Positions 1 through 9,686 are shown, numbered from the stretch's first letter. The stretch is 64,000 bases of DNA from TMP-24 sp041397305 (GCA_041397305.1 JAWKWX010000007.1:106921-170920), one strand, 5' to 3'. Notes: generated by a model not told the origin, from the sequence alone. Made by a program: numbers and translations.

Positions 1-1512
1 GCCGATATCACCGACCGCGAGGGGCGGATTCTCGCCACGAACCTCGTCACCCACGCGCTGTATGCCCAGCCGAAGCTGATGATCGACCCGGCGGGCGCGG
101 CCGAAAAGCTTGCGCTGATCTTCCCCGACCTTGATGCAGAGAAGCTGAAGAAGGATTTCACCGGGTCTAAGAAATTCCTCTGGATCAAGAAACGCATCTC
201 GCCGGAACAGATGCAGCTTGTGCACGAGATCGGCGATCCGGGCCTTCTGTTCGGGCCGCGCGAGATGCGGCTTTATCCCAATGGCGCGCTCGCCTCGCAT
301 ATCCTCGGCGGATCGTCCTTTGGACGCGAGGGCGTGGCCTCGGCCGAGGTGATCGGTACGGCGGGCGTGGAAAAGACCTTCGACCACTGGCTGCGCGATC
401 CGGCGAACGGCGGCGCGCCCCTGCAGCTGTCGATCGACCTTTCTGTTCAGGCCACGGTCGAAGAGGTGCTCGACGGCGGCATGAAACTGATGAACGCCAG
501 GGGGGCGGCCGCTGTCCTGATGGATGTGAGGACCGGCGAAGTGATCGCCATGGCCTCGCTTCCCGATTTCGATCCGAACACCAGGCCCGCGCCGCTGACC
601 AAGGGCCAAGCCTCCGACAGCCCGCTTTTCAACCGCGCGGTACAGGGCGTCTACGAGCTCGGCTCGACCTTCAAGATCTTCGCCGTGGCGCAGGCGCTCG
701 ACCTTGGCCTCGTCAATCCGATGACGATGGTGGATACGAAAAGCCCGATGTTCTGGGGCAAGTACAGGATTCATGATTTCCACAATTACGGCGCCCAGAA
801 TACAGTGACCGATGTCGTGGTGAAATCCTCCAACGTCGGCACCGCCCATATCATCGGCATGGTCGGGCCGGAGAAGCAACAGGCCTTCCTGAAGTCGCTG
901 GGCTTCTTCGAGCCCACGCCGGTCGAACTGGTGGAGGCGCCGACCGGCAAGCCGCTGATCCCCAAGCGCTGGTCCGAAATCTCGATGCTGACGATTTCCT
1001 ATGGCCATGGCCTGTCGGCAAGCCCCCTGCATCTGGCCGCTGCCTATGCCTCGATCGTCAACGGCGGCACGCGGGTGCGTCCGACGATCCTGAAGACCGA
1101 CAAGGTGCAGGAAGGCGAACGGGTCATCAGCGAAAAGACCTCCGAGACCGCGCGCTCGCTCCTGCGGCAGGTGGTGGTGCGCGGCACGGCCTCGTTCGGC
1201 GAGGTGCCGGGCTATGCGGTCGGCGGCAAGACCGGCACCGCCGACAAGCCGAAGCCCACCGGGGGCTATTACAAGGACAAGGTCATCACCACCTTCGCCT
1301 CGACCTTCCCGTCCTATGACCCGAAATATGTACTGATCGTTACGCTCGACGAGCCTGTCGAAAGTTCGGGCGACGAGCCGCGCCGCACGGCGGGCTGGAC
1401 ATCGGTGCCGGTCGCGGCCGAAGTGATCCGCCGCATCGCGCCGCTTCTGGGCCTCAGGCCCGAGGTTGAACCTGGGCTGGAGGCGGGTGTAACACGCGTC
1501 AGCACCAACTGA
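1..1512 (+). CDS. ftsI: Peptidoglycan D,D-transpeptidase FtsI (PBP3), 5' end outside window
   Basis: Septal class B penicillin-binding protein that cross-links peptidoglycan at the division site in the periplasm. The frame is open from base 1, so about 503 codons are visible and the N-terminal membrane anchor is missing. Counted from the Met at position 79, the transpeptidase motifs appear in order: SxxK as STFK inside ELGSTFKIF, SxN as SSN in VVKSSNVGTAH, and KTG in GGKTGTAD. The dimerisation domain precedes them. It is followed 16 bases later by murE, so it is the head of the visible dcw (division and cell wall) cluster. The catalytic motifs are intact. The order of motifs and the neighbours leave little doubt. 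Confidence 0.96.
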   Translation, partial: ADITDREGRILATNLVTHALYAQPKLMIDPAGAAEKLALIFPDLDAEKLKKDFTGSKKFLWIKKRISPEQMQLVHEIGDPGLLFGPREMRLYPNGALASHILGGSSFGREGVASAEVIGTAGVEKTFDHWLRDPANGGAPLQLSIDLSVQATVEEVLDGGMKLMNARGAAAVLMDVRTGEVIAMASLPDFDPNTRPAPLTKGQASDSPLFNRAVQGVYELGSTFKIFAVAQALDLGLVNPMTMVDTKSPMFWGKYRIHDFHNYGAQNTVTDVVVKSSNVGTAHIIGMVGPEKQQAFLKSLGFFEPTPVELVEAPTGKPLIPKRWSEISMLTISYGHGLSASPLHLAAAYASIVNGGTRVRPTILKTDKVQEGERVISEKTSETARSLLRQVVVRGTASFGEVPGYAVGGKTGTADKPKPTGGYYKDKVITTFASTFPSYDPKYVLIVTLDEPVESSGDEPRRTAGWTSVPVAAEVIRRIAPLLGLRPEVEPGLEAGVTRVSTN

Positions 1513-1528
1513 TGGCCCCGGGGGTAGA

Positions 1529-3010
1529 ATGGCGGCGACGAAATCACTGGCGGATCTGGGACTGCGGGCGCGCGAGGGGCGCGCGGCGCGGATCACCGGG
1601 CTGACCGCCGACAGCCGCCAGGTGAAGCCGGGCTTCCTGTTCGCGGCCCTGCCGGGGTCGAAGGTCCATGGCGGCGAATTCATCCAGTATGCGCTCAGGA
1701 TGGAAGCGGGCGCGATCCTGACCGATCGGGAAGGGGCAGAGATCGCGAAGGCCGAACTGGCCGGGTCGCAGGCTGCGCTTGTGGTGGCCGAAGAACCGCG
1801 TCAGGCCCTGGCCTATGCCGCCGCGCTGTGGTTCGGGCACCAGCCCGACACGGTGGTGGCGGTCACCGGCACCTCGGGCAAGACCTCGGTCGCGACCTTC
1901 ACCCGCCAGATCTGGCAGGCGCTGGCGCTCAAGGCCGCGAACCTCGGGACCATGGGAATCCTCGGTGATTTTCACGGCAAGCTCGCCCATACCACGCCCG
2001 AGCCGATCACGCTGCATTCGGTCCTGGCAGAAATGGCGGCGGCGGGCATTGATCATGCGGCGATGGAGGCATCCTCGCACGGGCTCGACCAGTACCGGCT
2101 GGACGGGGTGCGGCTGAAGGCCGCAGCCTTCACCAACTTCAGCCAGGACCACCTCGATTATCACGCGGATTTCGATGAATATTTCGCCGCGAAGGCAGGG
2201 CTTTTCGCCCGTGTCCTGCCCGAAGAGGGCACGGCAGTCATCAATGTCGACGATGCGCGCGGACCCGAAATGGCAGCCATCGCGCGCGGACGTGGGCAAA
2301 GGCTGGTGACCATTGGCCATGCGGCCACCGCCGACATCCAGATCGGCGCGCAACGGTTCGACGCGACGGGCCAGGACCTGCGCTTCGTCTGGAACGGCAA
2401 GCCCTACCTCGTCCGCCTGCCGCTGATCGGCGGCTTCCAGGCCGAGAACGTTCTGGCAGCGGCGGCGCTGGTCGCAGCCTCCGGTCCGCACACGCCTGAC
2501 GAGATCGCGCGCACGCTGCCGGGCCTGACCACGGTGCGGGGCCGTATGGAACTGGCCGCGACGCGCACGAATGGCGCGACCGTCTTCGTCGATTATTCCC
2601 ACAAGCCCGGCGCGCTCGCCTCGGCCCTGCAGTCTCTGCGCCCCCATGTCATGGGCCGCATCATCTGCGTCTTCGGCGCGGGCGGCGACCGCGACCGCTT
2701 GAAACGGCCGCTGATGGGCGAGGCGGCGGCACAATATGCCGATCTGGTGATCGTCACCGACGACAATCCCCGCAGCGAGGATCCGGCCGCGATTCGCGCC
2801 GAGGTGATGAAGGGCTGCCCCGAAGCGACAGAAGTGGGTGATCGGGCCGAAGCTATCCTGAGGGGCGTCGACGCGCTTCAGCCGGGCGACGCGCTTCTGA
2901 TCGCGGGCAAGGGGCACGAGACCGGCCAGATCATCGGTAGCGACATCTATCCGTTCGACGATGCCGAACAGGCCAGCGTCGCGGTCGCCGCGCTCGACGG
3001 GGTGATCTGA
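1529..3010 (+). CDS. murE: UDP-MurNAc-L-Ala-D-Glu:meso-diaminopimelate ligase MurE
   Basis: Cytoplasmic Mur ligase (493 aa) that adds the third amino acid to the peptidoglycan stem peptide using ATP. The ATP-binding loop GTSGKTS is at residues about 114-120, and DNPR at about 412-415 is the motif typical of the meso-diaminopimelate-adding MurE enzymes rather than lysine-adding ones. Length matches the family. The ATG at 1529 lies 16 bases after ftsI, and the TGA stop shares one base with the murF ATG, so translation is probably coupled. The large antisense frame over this gene is a GC-rich shadow. Confidence 0.97.
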   Translation: MAATKSLADLGLRAREGRAARITGLTADSRQVKPGFLFAALPGSKVHGGEFIQYALRMEAGAILTDREGAEIAKAELAGSQAALVVAEEPRQALAYAAALWFGHQPDTVVAVTGTSGKTSVATFTRQIWQALALKAANLGTMGILGDFHGKLAHTTPEPITLHSVLAEMAAAGIDHAAMEASSHGLDQYRLDGVRLKAAAFTNFSQDHLDYHADFDEYFAAKAGLFARVLPEEGTAVINVDDARGPEMAAIARGRGQRLVTIGHAATADIQIGAQRFDATGQDLRFVWNGKPYLVRLPLIGGFQAENVLAAAALVAASGPHTPDEIARTLPGLTTVRGRMELAATRTNGATVFVDYSHKPGALASALQSLRPHVMGRIICVFGAGGDRDRLKRPLMGEAAAQYADLVIVTDDNPRSEDPAAIRAEVMKGCPEATEVGDRAEAILRGVDALQPGDALLIAGKGHETGQIIGSDIYPFDDAEQASVAVAALDGVI

Positions 3011-4443
3011 TGACGGCGCTCTGGACGTCCGAGGATGCCGCGCGCGCGACGAAAGGTCTGGCGACGCGCCCCTTTGAAGCAAACGGCGTGTCCATCGACA
3101 GTCGGACCATCGCGCCGGGCGATCTGTTTGTTGCACTGAAGGATGTGCGCGACGGGCATGATTTCGTGCGCGCGGCGCTTGATCGCGGTGCGGCGGCGGC
3201 GCTGGTTTCGCGCATTCCCGACGGCTGTTCCGAGACCGATCCCTTGCTGATCGTGCCGGACGTTCTGCAAGGGCTCGAGGCGCTTGGCCGGGCAGGGCGC
3301 GCGCGGACGGCAGCAAAGGTCGTCGCAGTGACCGGATCGGTCGGCAAGACATCGACCAAGGAAATGTTGCGTACGGTTCTTGCGGCGCGCGGCCCGGTCC
3401 ATGCGGCCGAGGCCAGCTACAACAACCACTGGGGCGTGCCGCTGACGCTGGCCCGCATGGCGCCTGACGCCGCCTTCGCGGTGATCGAGGTCGGCATGAA
3501 TCATCCCGGCGAGATCGCGCCGCTTGCCCGCCTCGCGCGACCGCATGTGGCGATGATCACCACGATCGGCACAGCCCATCTCGAAGCTTTCGGTGTCGTG
3601 GAAGGAATCGCACGCGAAAAGGCCTCTATCGTCGAAGGGCTGGAGCCGGGCGGCATTCTGGTGATGCCAGGCGACCTGCCGACTTCGTCCATCCTTGCCG
3701 ACGCGGCCCATGCGGTTGACGCGACTTCCGTCACTTTCGGGACGGGCGCGGACGAAGACTGGCAACTCGGCACCGTGACCCTGGCGCAGGACACGACGGT
3801 GGTTCAGGCCAGGCACGCTGGCCTGCCGATCCTCTTCAAGGTCCGCACGGCAGGGCGGCATTTCGCCAAGAACGCGCTCGGCGTCCTCGCGACGGCCCAT
3901 GCGCTCGGTCTCGATCCGGCGGTAGCCGCCTGCGACCTCGGCCTCTGGGCGCCGACGGCGGGCCGGGGCGAACGGCAGCGCATCTCGCTCGATCCGATCG
4001 AGCCGGGCTTTACCTACGATCTCATCGACGATGCCTATAACGCCAACCCCGACAGCCTGTCGGCGGCGCTCGACGTGATCGCCGCCGCCCGACCCCAGGA
4101 CGGAATCGGACGCCATGCGACGGGTCGCCGGATCGCCATCCTCGGCGACATGCTGGAGCTAGGCGCGGACGAGCGCGCGCTTCACGAGGCTGTCGCCCGC
4201 CATCCGGCGGTGGCGAGCCTCGCCTTCATCCATTGCGTCGGCCCGCGCATGCGCTGGCTGTGGGAGGCTTTGCCGCGCGAAAAACGCGGCGATTGGGTCG
4301 AAAAGGCCGACGAGCTTGCCGCGCGCGCCCATCAACTGGCGGATGCGGGCGACGTGATCCTGGTGAAAGGGTCGAAAGGATCGAAAGTCAACCTCGTGGT
4401 TGACGCGCTGAAGAAACTGGGGCATCCGGTCGCGCCCGAATGA
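3010..4443 (+). CDS. murF: UDP-MurNAc-tripeptide:D-Ala-D-Ala ligase MurF
   Basis: Last cytoplasmic Mur ligase (477 aa), which attaches D-Ala-D-Ala to UDP-MurNAc-tripeptide. The ATP loop GSVGKTS lies at residues about 109-115, followed by the family motif ASYNNHWGVPL and the central EVGMNHPGEI. The ATG overlaps the murE stop by one base (TGATG), the usual arrangement in dcw clusters. A gap of 58 bases separates it from mraY, enough for a separate ribosome-binding site. Nothing unusual is seen in the motifs. Confidence 0.97.
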   Translation: MTALWTSEDAARATKGLATRPFEANGVSIDSRTIAPGDLFVALKDVRDGHDFVRAALDRGAAAALVSRIPDGCSETDPLLIVPDVLQGLEALGRAGRARTAAKVVAVTGSVGKTSTKEMLRTVLAARGPVHAAEASYNNHWGVPLTLARMAPDAAFAVIEVGMNHPGEIAPLARLARPHVAMITTIGTAHLEAFGVVEGIAREKASIVEGLEPGGILVMPGDLPTSSILADAAHAVDATSVTFGTGADEDWQLGTVTLAQDTTVVQARHAGLPILFKVRTAGRHFAKNALGVLATAHALGLDPAVAACDLGLWAPTAGRGERQRISLDPIEPGFTYDLIDDAYNANPDSLSAALDVIAAARPQDGIGRHATGRRIAILGDMLELGADERALHEAVARHPAVASLAFIHCVGPRMRWLWEALPREKRGDWVEKADELAARAHQLADAGDVILVKGSKGSKVNLVVDALKKLGHPVAPE

Positions 4444-4501
4444 AGATCGGGCGCCGGACGAACAAGAATCGGGCCAAAAGCCCAGCCGAAGGGACGCGCA
4501 G

Positions 4502-5584
4502 ATGCTGTACTGGCTGACCGCTTTGTCGGACGGGGGGGACGTGTTCAACCTCTTCCGCTACATTACCTTCCGCGCGGGCGGCGCCTTCTTCACCGCACTT
4601 GTCTTCGGTTTCCTCTTCGGCCAGCCGCTGATCAATTTCTTGCGCAAGAAGCAGAAGAAGGGCCAGCCGATCCGCGACGACGGCCCGCAATCGCATCTGT
4701 CGAAGGCGGGCACGCCGACGATGGGCGGCCTGCTGATCCTGTCGGCGCTGATCTTCTCGACCCTTCTCTGGGCCCGGCCCGACAGCCCCTATGTCTGGAT
4801 CGTGCTGATGGTGACGGCGGCCTTCGGGTTCCTGGGCTTTGCCGACGATTATGCGAAAGTCACCAAACAATCGGCCAAGGGTTCGTCCGCGCGCATCCGT
4901 CTGCTGATCGGCTTCCTGATCGCCGCTGCGGCGGGCTACGCGGCAGCACTGCTGCATCCCGAGGCCTTGTCGATGAAGCTGGCGCTGCCGGTCTTCAAGA
5001 ATACTCTGATCAACCTGTCGTTTCTGTTCGTGCCCTTCGCGATGTTCGTCATCGTGGGCGCCGCAAATGCCGTGAACTTCACCGACGGGCTGGACGGGTT
5101 GGCGGTAATGCCGGTGATGATTGCTGCCGGAACCTTCGGCATCATCGCCTATTTCGTCGGCAACGCCAATTTCGCCGATTATCTCGGCCTGCATTTCGTG
5201 CCGGGCACCGGTGAACTGGTGATCTTCTGCGCCGCGCTCATCGGCGGCGGTCTGGGGTTTTTGTGGTACAACGCGCCTCCCGCCGCCGTCTTCATGGGCG
5301 ACACCGGCTCGCTCGCCTTGGGCGGCGCGCTTGGCGCCATCGCGGTGGTGACGAAGCACGAGATCGTGCTGGCGATCGTCGGCGGCCTTTTCGTGGTCGA
5401 GACGCTGTCGGTCATCATCCAGGTTGCCTATTTCAAGCGCACCGGAAAGCGGGTTTTCCTGATGGCGCCGATCCACCATCATTTCGAGAAGAAGGGCTGG
5501 TCGGAGCCGCAGATCGTGATCCGCTTCTGGATCATCTCGCTCATCCTCGCGCTTGTCGGCCTCGCGACGCTGAAGTTGCGCTGA
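4502..5584 (+). CDS. mraY: Phospho-MurNAc-pentapeptide transferase MraY
   Basis: Integral membrane enzyme (360 aa, about ten hydrophobic segments) that transfers phospho-MurNAc-pentapeptide to undecaprenyl phosphate, giving lipid I. Signature stretches are visible: the Asp-rich FADDYAK, NFTDGLDGLA, FMGDTGSLALGG and the C-terminal PIHHHFEKKGW loop. The ATG at 4502 is preceded by GAAGGGA at suitable spacing. In most alphaproteobacteria murD and ftsW come next; here the next gene, two bases after the stop, is a metallo-hydrolase instead, and the dcw cluster ends. Confidence 0.97.
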   Translation: MLYWLTALSDGGDVFNLFRYITFRAGGAFFTALVFGFLFGQPLINFLRKKQKKGQPIRDDGPQSHLSKAGTPTMGGLLILSALIFSTLLWARPDSPYVWIVLMVTAAFGFLGFADDYAKVTKQSAKGSSARIRLLIGFLIAAAAGYAAALLHPEALSMKLALPVFKNTLINLSFLFVPFAMFVIVGAANAVNFTDGLDGLAVMPVMIAAGTFGIIAYFVGNANFADYLGLHFVPGTGELVIFCAALIGGGLGFLWYNAPPAAVFMGDTGSLALGGALGAIAVVTKHEIVLAIVGGLFVVETLSVIIQVAYFKRTGKRVFLMAPIHHHFEKKGWSEPQIVIRFWIISLILALVGLATLKLR

Positions 5585-5585
5585 G

Positions 5586-6494
5586 ATGGCGGGCCTCGGA
5601 GGCATCGGGCATCTGCGGGTCCTGAACCCCGAGCCGGGTCTTTACGCCTATTACGACGGGCGCGTGCCGGGCTACCGGTTCATGGAGGCGCCGAACTGGG
5701 TGGATGAGGGCGCGATCTCGCTCGGCACCGCTTCCTACGCGCTGGTGGCGGGCGACGAGGCGCTCGTCTACGATACGCATGTCTCGCTCGCCCACGCCGG
5801 GGCAATCCGCGCGCATCTTCAGACGCTGGGTGTTCGGCACTTCACGGTGATCTACAGCCACTGGCATCTCGACCATGTGGCGGGTACGGCGGCCTTTGCG
5901 GGTGCACCGGTCATCGCCAACGAGCTGACGCACGCGCATCTGTCCGCACATCGCGCGGCGATTGAGGGTGCGACCTATCATGGCGCGCCCGCGATCAGAC
6001 CGCTCATCCTGCCGACAGAGACATTCGCGGGCCAGATGGCCTTCGAGTTCGGCGGAGAGAGGGTCGAACTGATCGCGGCCAATATCCATTCCGACGACGC
6101 AGCCCTTCTGTGGCTGCCCGATCGCGGGGTTCTTCTGGCCGGGGATACGGTCGAGGATACGGTGACTTATGTCGGCGCGCCCGAGGATTTCGCCATCCAT
6201 CTTCATGATCTGGAGCGCATCGGCGAACTCGGCGCGCGCCGCATCTTTCCCAATCACGGCGCGCCGGAGCGGATCGCGGCGGGCGGCTATGGCGGCGACC
6301 TCCTCACCGCGACCGCGCGCTATGTGTCATGGCTCCAGTCGCTCGCGCATCGGCCGGAAGAGAGTGCCCGTGGACTTGCCGATGTCGTGGGGCATGATCT
6401 CGAAGCCGGAACCTTGATCTATTGGCCGGAATACGAGGCGGTTCACCGGCAGAATGTCGAACAGACGCTCGCCCATTTCGCGGGCCATGCCTGA
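5586..6494 (+). CDS. Metallo-beta-lactamase-fold hydrolase in the dcw cluster
   Basis: A 302-aa MBL-fold protein. The metal-binding motif SHWHLDH is at residues 91-97 and the later ligand-bearing LLAGDTVEDTV and FPNHGAPE follow in the expected order, so it should bind two metals. The substrate cannot be told from sequence. The ATG starts one base after the mraY TGA, so it is probably co-transcribed and translationally coupled with the cell-wall genes, although nothing in it suggests a role in murein synthesis. Its stop TGA abuts the stop of the convergent amidase with no base between them. Family call is firm, function unknown. Confidence 0.85.
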   Translation: MAGLGGIGHLRVLNPEPGLYAYYDGRVPGYRFMEAPNWVDEGAISLGTASYALVAGDEALVYDTHVSLAHAGAIRAHLQTLGVRHFTVIYSHWHLDHVAGTAAFAGAPVIANELTHAHLSAHRAAIEGATYHGAPAIRPLILPTETFAGQMAFEFGGERVELIAANIHSDDAALLWLPDRGVLLAGDTVEDTVTYVGAPEDFAIHLHDLERIGELGARRIFPNHGAPERIAAGGYGGDLLTATARYVSWLQSLAHRPEESARGLADVVGHDLEAGTLIYWPEYEAVHRQNVEQTLAHFAGHA

Positions 6495-7901
6495 TCAGAG
6501 GGGCGGGCGGCGCCCCGGCCAGTCGGTCGCGCGATGGTAGGCCTGGCCGATCGACAGGACCTTCGCGTCTGACCCGGTTGACCCGATCAGTTGCATTCCC
6601 ATCGGCAGACCTTCAGCGCCGAAGCCCACCGGCAGGCAGAGCGACGGCAGGCCGACCAGCGACACAGGCACCACCACCTCCATCCAGCGGTGATAGGTGT
6701 CCATCGCGTGGCCAGCGACCTCCTGTGGCCAGCGCCAGTTGGCCGGGAAGGGCCAGACCTGCGCGGCGGGCATCACCAGCGCATCGTAGTCGCGGAACAG
6801 TTTCGCCGCGCGCGCGTACCAGCGCGAGCGGATGGTCGAGGCCTCATAGACCGCGGCGGCACTCAGCGCCTGGCCCTGTTCGATCTCCCACAGGGTTTCT
6901 GGCTTGATCCGTGCACGCTTCTCGGGATCGGCGTACAGCGCCTTCATCGCGCCCGCATTCAGCATGGCGCGGAGCGTGATCCAGGCGTGCCAGAGTCGTT
7001 CGGCAGGGTAGGGCGGTGCGACGGGTTCGATGATGGCGCCCATTTCCTCGAATGTCTTCAGGCCCTGCAGGCATTGATCAAGAATGCCCGCCTCCATCGG
7101 GTAGGCGCCGCCCCAGTCGCCGAGCCAGCCGATGCGCAGGCCCGCCACGTCGTGGTCCAGACGGTCTGCGAAACTTTCGCGCGCACGGCCGAACGGCGTC
7201 TCGGGGTTCGGGCCGCACAGGGTTTCGAGAAGCCGTGCGAGATCTTCCATCGTCCGCGCCATCGGCCCTTCGGTCGACAGCGTGTGCAGGTAGGTGTCGC
7301 CCTCGGCATCCTGCGGCACCAGGCCCCACGTCGGGCGGAAGCCGTAGACGTTGCAGAAAGCGGCCGGATTGCGCAGCGAGCCCATCATGTCCGACCCGTC
7401 GGCCACGGCGAGGAGGCGCGCGGCAAGTGCCGCGGCCGCGCCGCCCGATGAGCCGCCCGCGCCGCGTCTCCGGTCATAGGGATTCAAGGTTGTCCCGTGG
7501 ACCGGATTGAAGGAATGCGAGCCATGCCCCCATTCCGGCGTGTTGGTCTTGCCGATGAAGATCGCGCCCGCCGCCCTCTGTCGTGCCGCCACCAGATCGT
7601 CGGCTTCGGGCACATGATCGGCGAACAGGGGCGAACCCCAGGTGGTACGCAGGCCCTTCGTCGCCACCAGATCCTTCGGCGCGGCGGGCAGGCCATGCAT
7701 CCAGCCCGTCGGTTCCGTCCCGTCCGCAGTGCGCGCAAGGGCCATGGCCTCGTCCGGGTCGATGAGCGAGACGAGCGCGTTGATCTCGGGGTTGACCTGC
7801 CCGATCCGGTCGAGATGATCCGCCATGATCTCAGCCGCGGAGACTTTGCGGGCCCGCAGAAGGCGCATGAGATCGGACGCGGAATGATCGGTAAGCGACA
7901 T
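6495..7901 (-). CDS. Amidase signature family hydrolase
   Basis: A 468-aa amidase-signature enzyme that hydrolyses an unspecified carboxamide. The catalytic triad can be placed from spacing: Lys76 in APKDL, cis-Ser151 in the Gly-rich GGSSGG at 149-154, and nucleophile Ser175 in DMMGSLRNPA. The spacings of 75 and 24 residues match the known family pattern. The usual DTGGS around the nucleophile is changed to SDMMGS. There is no GatB or GatC nearby, so it is not the tRNA amidotransferase subunit. It is convergent with the MBL gene and 143 bases downstream of nothing on its own strand, so it is probably monocistronic. Confidence 0.88.
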   Translation of the reverse strand: MSLTDHSASDLMRLLRARKVSAAEIMADHLDRIGQVNPEINALVSLIDPDEAMALARTADGTEPTGWMHGLPAAPKDLVATKGLRTTWGSPLFADHVPEADDLVAARQRAAGAIFIGKTNTPEWGHGSHSFNPVHGTTLNPYDRRRGAGGSSGGAAAALAARLLAVADGSDMMGSLRNPAAFCNVYGFRPTWGLVPQDAEGDTYLHTLSTEGPMARTMEDLARLLETLCGPNPETPFGRARESFADRLDHDVAGLRIGWLGDWGGAYPMEAGILDQCLQGLKTFEEMGAIIEPVAPPYPAERLWHAWITLRAMLNAGAMKALYADPEKRARIKPETLWEIEQGQALSAAAVYEASTIRSRWYARAAKLFRDYDALVMPAAQVWPFPANWRWPQEVAGHAMDTYHRWMEVVVPVSLVGLPSLCLPVGFGAEGLPMGMQLIGSTGSDAKVLSIGQAYHRATDWPGRRPPL

Positions 7902-8044
7902 GATGTTCCCCGGTAGCTGACCGGCAGGTTAGGCGCGCGGCGCGGGGATGCAAGCCGCATCTGTTGCGCGCCGCCGCCCCGGGGCAGTTCGTTTCGCGCC
8001 GGGCGCGAGCGCGGCGTGCCTGACGGGCTTCGACGAGCCGCCGG

Positions 8045-9112
8045 TCAGGTCCGGACGCGGTTCACATGGCCCATCTTGCGGCCCGGCCGGGCCTCGGCCT
8101 TGCCGTACAGGTGGACAGCGGTGTTCTTCTGACGCGCAAGCTCCGGCACCCTCAGGATATCGTCGCCGATCAGGTTCTCCATCTCGACGTCGGCATGCCG
8201 TGACCCGTCGCCCAGCGGCCAGCCCGCCACGGCGCGGATATGCTGTTCGAACTGGTCCACCGCGCAGCCGTTCTGGGTCCAGTGACCGGAATTGTGGACG
8301 CGCGGCGCGATTTCGTTCACCACGAGGCCCCCGCCGGTCACGAAGAGTTCCACACCCATGACACCGACATAGTCGAGCGCATTGAGGATGCGGGCTGCAA
8401 GAAGCACCGCATCGGTCCTTTCGCCCGGGCTCAGGCGGGCGGGAACCGTCGTGGTATGGAGGATCCCGTCGCGATGGACATTCTCGCCCGGATCATAGGC
8501 GGCGACCTCGCCCGAGAGCGACCGGGCCGCGATCACCGAGACCTCGCGCGCGAACGTCACGAACCCTTCCAGAACGGCGGGCGCGCCCCTCATCACCGCA
8601 AGCGCTGCGGGCGCATCGGCGGCGGACAGGATCCGCGCCTGGCCCTTGCCGTCATAGCCAAGGCGCGTGGTCTTCAGGATCGCGGGCGCGCCGATCCGGG
8701 CCATCGCGGCGTCCAGGCTCGCGGCATCGTTCACCGCCGCGTAGGGCGCGGTCGTCAGGCCGATGGAGGTGAGAAAATCCTTCTCGATCAGCCGGTCCTG
8801 GCTGGTGGCCAGCGCGCGGCGGTTCGGCCGGATCGGGCGCAGGCTTTCGAGTATGTCGAGCGCCGAGGTCGGCACATTCTCGAACTCGTAGGTGATGACA
8901 TCGACCGACGCGGCGAAGGCGCGCAGCGCCTCATCATCTTCATAGGGCGCGGTCGTGACCTTGTGTGCGACGTCGGCGGCGGGCGGGTTCGCCGATGGTT
9001 CGTAGACATGCGTCCGGTAGCCGATCCGCGCCGCCGCGACCGACAGCATGCGGCCAAGCTGGCCGCCGCCGAGAATGCCGATGACCGAACCGGCGGGCAG
9101 CATCTCACTCAT
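8045..9112 (-). CDS. purK: 5-(carboxyamino)imidazole ribonucleotide synthase PurK
   Basis: ATP-grasp enzyme of de novo purine synthesis (355 aa), converting AIR with bicarbonate and ATP to N5-CAIR. The N-terminus has the Rossmann-like GILGGGQLGRML and the C-terminal part has the ATP-grasp stretches EFENVPT, KTTRLGYDGKGQ and EIAPRVHNSGHWT. I chose the ATG at 9112 because it gives the normal N-terminus and overlaps the purE stop by eight bases (ATGAGTGA). The frame runs 43 codons further upstream but that part lies inside purE and looks non-coding in this frame. Confidence 0.96.
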   Translation of the reverse strand: MSEMLPAGSVIGILGGGQLGRMLSVAAARIGYRTHVYEPSANPPAADVAHKVTTAPYEDDEALRAFAASVDVITYEFENVPTSALDILESLRPIRPNRRALATSQDRLIEKDFLTSIGLTTAPYAAVNDAASLDAAMARIGAPAILKTTRLGYDGKGQARILSAADAPAALAVMRGAPAVLEGFVTFAREVSVIAARSLSGEVAAYDPGENVHRDGILHTTTVPARLSPGERTDAVLLAARILNALDYVGVMGVELFVTGGGLVVNEIAPRVHNSGHWTQNGCAVDQFEQHIRAVAGWPLGDGSRHADVEMENLIGDDILRVPELARQKNTAVHLYGKAEARPGRKMGHVNRVRT

Positions 9113-9590
9113 CGGCGGGCTCGTCGGGGATCGAGGCGGAAAGCGCCGCGCGCCAGGCATCGAGACGCACGGCCAGCGCCGGGTCTTGCAGGGCAAGGAT
9201 ACCAGCCGCCAGAAGGCCCGCGTTCGCAGCACCCGCCGCACCGATCGCCATGGTTGCGACCGGATAGCCCTTGGGCATCTGCACGATGGAATAAAGGCTG
9301 TCGACGCCTGAAAGCGCCTTCGTCTGCACCGGTACGCCGATGACCGGCACCCGGGTTTTCGAGGCCATCATGCCCGGCAGATGCGCCGCCCCGCCCGCGC
9401 CCGCGATGATCACCCGAAGCCCGCGCCCGGCGGCCTCTTTGCCATACTCCCACAGCCGGTCGGGCGTCCGGTGGGCAGAGACGATCTTCGTCTCATAGGC
9501 GACGCCCAGCTCGTCCAGGATGGCCGCCGCCTCCTTCATCGTCGGCCAGTCCGACTGAGATCCCATGATGATGCCGACGCTCACGCCCAT
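9105..9590 (-). CDS. purE: N5-carboxyaminoimidazole ribonucleotide mutase PurE
   Basis: Class I PurE (161 aa), rearranging N5-CAIR to CAIR, the step after PurK. The N-terminal IIMGSQSDWPTM and the catalytic-loop AGAGGAAHLPGM are typical. The ATG at 9590 gives the family length; an open frame extends about 139 codons upstream but has no homology-like features and overlaps the divergent gene. It forms a translationally coupled purE-purK pair on the minus strand. An inverted repeat, CGCCAC-N6-GTGGCG at 9645-9662, lies in the short divergent region between purE and the DUF3995 gene. Confidence 0.96.
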   Translation of the reverse strand: MGVSVGIIMGSQSDWPTMKEAAAILDELGVAYETKIVSAHRTPDRLWEYGKEAAGRGLRVIIAGAGGAAHLPGMMASKTRVPVIGVPVQTKALSGVDSLYSIVQMPKGYPVATMAIGAAGAANAGLLAAGILALQDPALAVRLDAWRAALSASIPDEPADE

Positions 9591-9686
9591 CGCGACCCCT
9601 CGCTGCTTTCGGGGCCGACTAGCATGGGGGCGGACGCGGCGCAACGCCACCTTGACGTGGCGGACAGGCGGGATAGACCGTTCGCC

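Noticed and set aside
1544..3352. A 602-codon open frame antisense to murE and murF
   Set aside because: It is Arg/Ala/Pro-rich with no motifs, no start signals and fully overlaps two certain genes; high GC at third codon positions opens such frames throughout the window.
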